From: Thermovibrio sp.
Lineage (GTDB): Bacteria > Aquificota > Aquificia > Desulfurobacteriales > Desulfurobacteriaceae
Reading direction: 5' to 3'
Length of the DNA: 64,000 nucleotides
Assembly: GCA_015490195.1 (NCBI GenBank)
Contig: WFYG01000018.1
Location: 60,675-124,674 of the forward strand
This document shows, piece by piece, positions 59,417 to 64,000 of this stretch. The stretch's first letter is position 1; every line of letters starts with the position of its first letter. Both the position numbers and the translations under genes were made by a program. The notes below the pieces were generated by a model, which saw only the letters and a list, made by a program, of their open reading frames with translations, ran no database searches and was not told where the DNA came from.

Positions 59417-61699
59417 ATGAGGAACTTACTGATAATCCTGTTCCTGCTCCTATCTCTCTTACAGACATCACTTGCCGCAGAACAGAAAGTTGAAAAAGTT
59501 ATAGTTATAGGTAACGAAACTATCCCCACAAGCACAATTCTGTATTACATATCTGAAAAACCGGGCAAACCTTACTCCCCAAAACTCATAGCCAGAGACA
59601 TTAAAACTCTCTTTAAACTCGGTTACTTCGAGAACATATCTGTAGATGTAGAAAAAGGAAAAAACGGCGTAATATTAAGGTATTTCGTTAAAGAGAAGCC
59701 AATAATAACTGATATAGTATTTAAAGGAAATAAACAGATCTCTTCAAAAAAACTCAAAGAAGCACTAGGACTTGTAACAAAAGAAGAAAAAGGCACAAAA
59801 CTTCAACGGCCACTTGACTATAAGTACCTTGACACTCTAGTTCAGAAAATTAAAGAGGTGTATCAGAAAAAAGGATTTGCTGGAACGCAGGTATACTACA
59901 CAATAGAGAGAGTATCTCCCACAAAAGCAGTAGCCACTTTCTTCATAAAAGAAGGCAGAAAAGCAGAAGTTTGCGAAGTAAAAATTAAAGGAAACAGAAA
60001 CCTCAGCTCAGGAGAAATTAAAAGCGTTTTATTAACTAAACCTAAATCTATTCTTCACTTAAGATTTAGTGCTCCTCTATCAGAGGAAAAAATAGAAAAA
60101 GACGTTAAGAGAATTGCTCAACTCTACAAAGAGAAAGGGTACCTTGATGTTGTTGTGGGAAGACCTGAAGTTGAAAGAATGAAAGGTTCCTGTTACAGGG
60201 TAATTTTTACAATTGTAAAAGAAGGGAAATTTTACCGTTTCGGAAAGATAGAATTTGTCGGGAACAGACTTTTCAGTGCAGAGGATTTCCTAAAGCTGGA
60301 GAAGAAGCTCCGCTCCGGCAAACGATTCAATCAGAAATTAATTGACGAAATGGTTAAAAAGATAATAAGAAAATATGGGGAACTTGGATTTATATTTGCT
60401 AACGTGGTTCCTGAAATAAAAATACATCCGGAAACCCACACTGCTGACGTAATATTTCACATCTACGAAGGGAAAAGAGCGTACGTCCGCTGGATAAAGA
60501 TAGAGGGGAACATTTCAACAAGAGACCGAACAATAAGACGGGAACTTGACCTTTACGAAACCGGTATTTTCAATACCGTAAGACTTGAACGCTCCATAAG
60601 AAGACTTTTCAACACAGGGTACTTTGAAAATGTAAACGTAAAACCCAAGGTTGTAGAGGGAACAAACAAGGTTGATGTTGACGTAAAGGTTAAAGAACGA
60701 CTAACAGGAGTCTTTTCCGTAGGTGCAGGTTACAGCTCTGTTTCTAAACTTGTAGGTATGGTAAGCGTTTCAAAAGGAAACCTCTTCGGAACAGGAGATT
60801 CTGGGTCTGTTAACATGCAGTTTGGTTCAAGAGTGTTTGATTTCTACATCAACTACAACCACCTGTGGTGGTTAGATAAGCCTCAAACTCTGTCTCTTAG
60901 CCTCTATCACAATAGATACGAGTACTTTACGTACACCAGTAAGAAAACCGGATTTTCAACTCTAGTATCAAGAAGACTATGGGAAGACTGGAAAGTGGGA
61001 GTCGGGTATCTTCTGGAAAGGGATAAAATCTCCAACATTGACATAAATGCTCCCGACATCGTAAGAGAAGAAGCAGGTACTCAGAAAATTGGCATGGCAA
61101 CCACTTTTATATCAAGGGATCTTAGAGATAACAGGTTCCTTCCCCACAAAGGGGACTTCTTTAAAGTAACATCTCAGATTGCAGCAAACTTACTTGGAGG
61201 AGATAAGAACTTCTACAGGATTGTAGGTGAGTATGCATACTATTTTAACTTAAACCAGCTACCTACTGACATTGATCTGCCCCTCATAGCTTCTGTTCAC
61301 GCGAAAATAGGTTACGCATCGGCATTTGGAAGTACGGCAAAGTTACCTATAGACTACAGATTTTATGTAGGAGGAGATTCTACAGTAAGGGGATTCCGCT
61401 GGGGTGAAGCGGGGCCTAAAGACTCTGAAGGTAATCCTACAGGAGCAAACAGAGAGCTAATATTTAACTTTGAGCTCGGTTATGACGTAACGAGAATTTT
61501 AAGGCTTATAGGTTTTGTTGATGTAGGTGGAGGTTGGTGGAACAGGTATAAGCTGGGAGATATGAGGAAGTCTGCCGGTGTGGGAATAAGAGTTTTAACT
61601 CCAATGGGACCAATCAGGCTGGATATAGGATGGAAGCTTGACAGAAGGAGCGGTGAAAGTGCTTCAGAATGGCACTTTGGGATGGGAAGTTACTTCTAA
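59417..61699 (+). CDS. bamA: Outer membrane protein assembly factor BamA
   Basis: Multiple POTRA repeats plus C-terminal barrel with VRGFRWGEAGP; ends SYF; ATG refined to 59417 (MRNLLIILFLLLSLLQTSLAAEQ). Confidence 0.97.
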   Translation: MRNLLIILFLLLSLLQTSLAAEQKVEKVIVIGNETIPTSTILYYISEKPGKPYSPKLIARDIKTLFKLGYFENISVDVEKGKNGVILRYFVKEKPIITDIVFKGNKQISSKKLKEALGLVTKEEKGTKLQRPLDYKYLDTLVQKIKEVYQKKGFAGTQVYYTIERVSPTKAVATFFIKEGRKAEVCEVKIKGNRNLSSGEIKSVLLTKPKSILHLRFSAPLSEEKIEKDVKRIAQLYKEKGYLDVVVGRPEVERMKGSCYRVIFTIVKEGKFYRFGKIEFVGNRLFSAEDFLKLEKKLRSGKRFNQKLIDEMVKKIIRKYGELGFIFANVVPEIKIHPETHTADVIFHIYEGKRAYVRWIKIEGNISTRDRTIRRELDLYETGIFNTVRLERSIRRLFNTGYFENVNVKPKVVEGTNKVDVDVKVKERLTGVFSVGAGYSSVSKLVGMVSVSKGNLFGTGDSGSVNMQFGSRVFDFYINYNHLWWLDKPQTLSLSLYHNRYEYFTYTSKKTGFSTLVSRRLWEDWKVGVGYLLERDKISNIDINAPDIVREEAGTQKIGMATTFISRDLRDNRFLPHKGDFFKVTSQIAANLLGGDKNFYRIVGEYAYYFNLNQLPTDIDLPLIASVHAKIGYASAFGSTAKLPIDYRFYVGGDSTVRGFRWGEAGPKDSEGNPTGANRELIFNFELGYDVTRILRLIGFVDVGGGWWNRYKLGDMRKSAGVGIRVLTPMGPIRLDIGWKLDRRSGESASEWHFGMGSYF

Positions 61700-61721
61700 C
61701 TAAATTTCAGGAGGTTTATAA

Positions 61722-62257
61722 ATGAAAAAAGCTCTGGTGACTATTTTTCTTTCTACTTCGTTAGCAACAGGAGTTCCTGTTGCCGGTTATGGGGCTCCCC
61801 CTGCAAGCCAGCAGTCTTTTGCCGTTTACTACGTTGACATGCAAAGAATAATAAATGAGTCTGACAAAGGTAAACAGGCTAAGGCTCTGCTTGAAAAACA
61901 GATTGCTCAGGCAAAAGAGAAAATTAAGGAGATGCAGAAGGAAATAGAGAAGCTGAAACAGAAGCTTAACAGTCCTGTTCTTAGTAAAGAAGAGAAAAGC
62001 AAGCTTGAGGAGGAACTTCAGCAGAAGATTAGAGATCTTCAACGCTATCAGCAGGACGAGCAGATAAAAATAATGAACCTTGAGCAGAAATACACGATGC
62101 AGATAATAAAGGAAGTTGTTAAGCTTATTAAGAATTACCAGAAAGAGAAACACCTCCCCATGATAGTTGACGTAAGGGAAGCTGGAATAATTGCTGCATC
62201 TCCAAAGTACGACTTAACAAGCACAATAATTAAACTCTACAATCAGCAGGTTGGAAA

Positions 62258-62261
<4 letters not shown>
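61722..62261 (+). CDS. OmpH/Skp-like periplasmic chaperone
   Basis: Signal peptide, [25 protein letters not shown], long coiled coil; downstream of bamA. Confidence 0.93.

Positions 62262-64000
<1,739 letters not shown>

Overview
The window is a gene-dense bacterial chromosome segment of about 64 kb. Gene content suggests a thermophilic, autotrophic Aquificota/Desulfurobacteriaceae-like organism: rTCA-type fumarate reductase with heterodisulfide-reductase-like subunits, LPS/BAM envelope genes, and archaeal-like genes. Taxonomy is inference. Most of it is ordinary housekeeping: rpoD-dnaG-lspA, purSQ-kdsB-pyrG-murB, four tRNAs (Lys, Glu, Ala, Met/CAT), nadB, dapF, two mirror-image fumarate reductase operons, cstA, gpsA, phoU, der, kamA, hisC, panB, rsgA, fba, folD, coaE, nadC, gap, bamA-skp-lpxD and ahcY. 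Four observations stand out. (1) The octamer palindrome GGAGCTCC occurs about 41 times by hand count, on the order of 50 times or more above base-composition expectation. (2) A self-contained six-gene minus-strand operon (about 38776 to 35604, closed by a terminator) encodes a CRISPR Csm5/RAMP-like protein, an archaeal-type prefoldin alpha, a 50-aa prefoldin-beta-hairpin-like mini-protein missed by the ORF track, two membrane proteins and an unknown protein. No CRISPR array or other cas gene is visible. (3) A single-ORF MNT-HEPN fusion resembles a fused MntA-HepT toxin-antitoxin. (4) A perfect 13-bp inverted repeat hides the Shine-Dalgarno of a regulator with sigma4-like and RHH-like ends. All homology calls are by eye from translated sequence; no searches were run.
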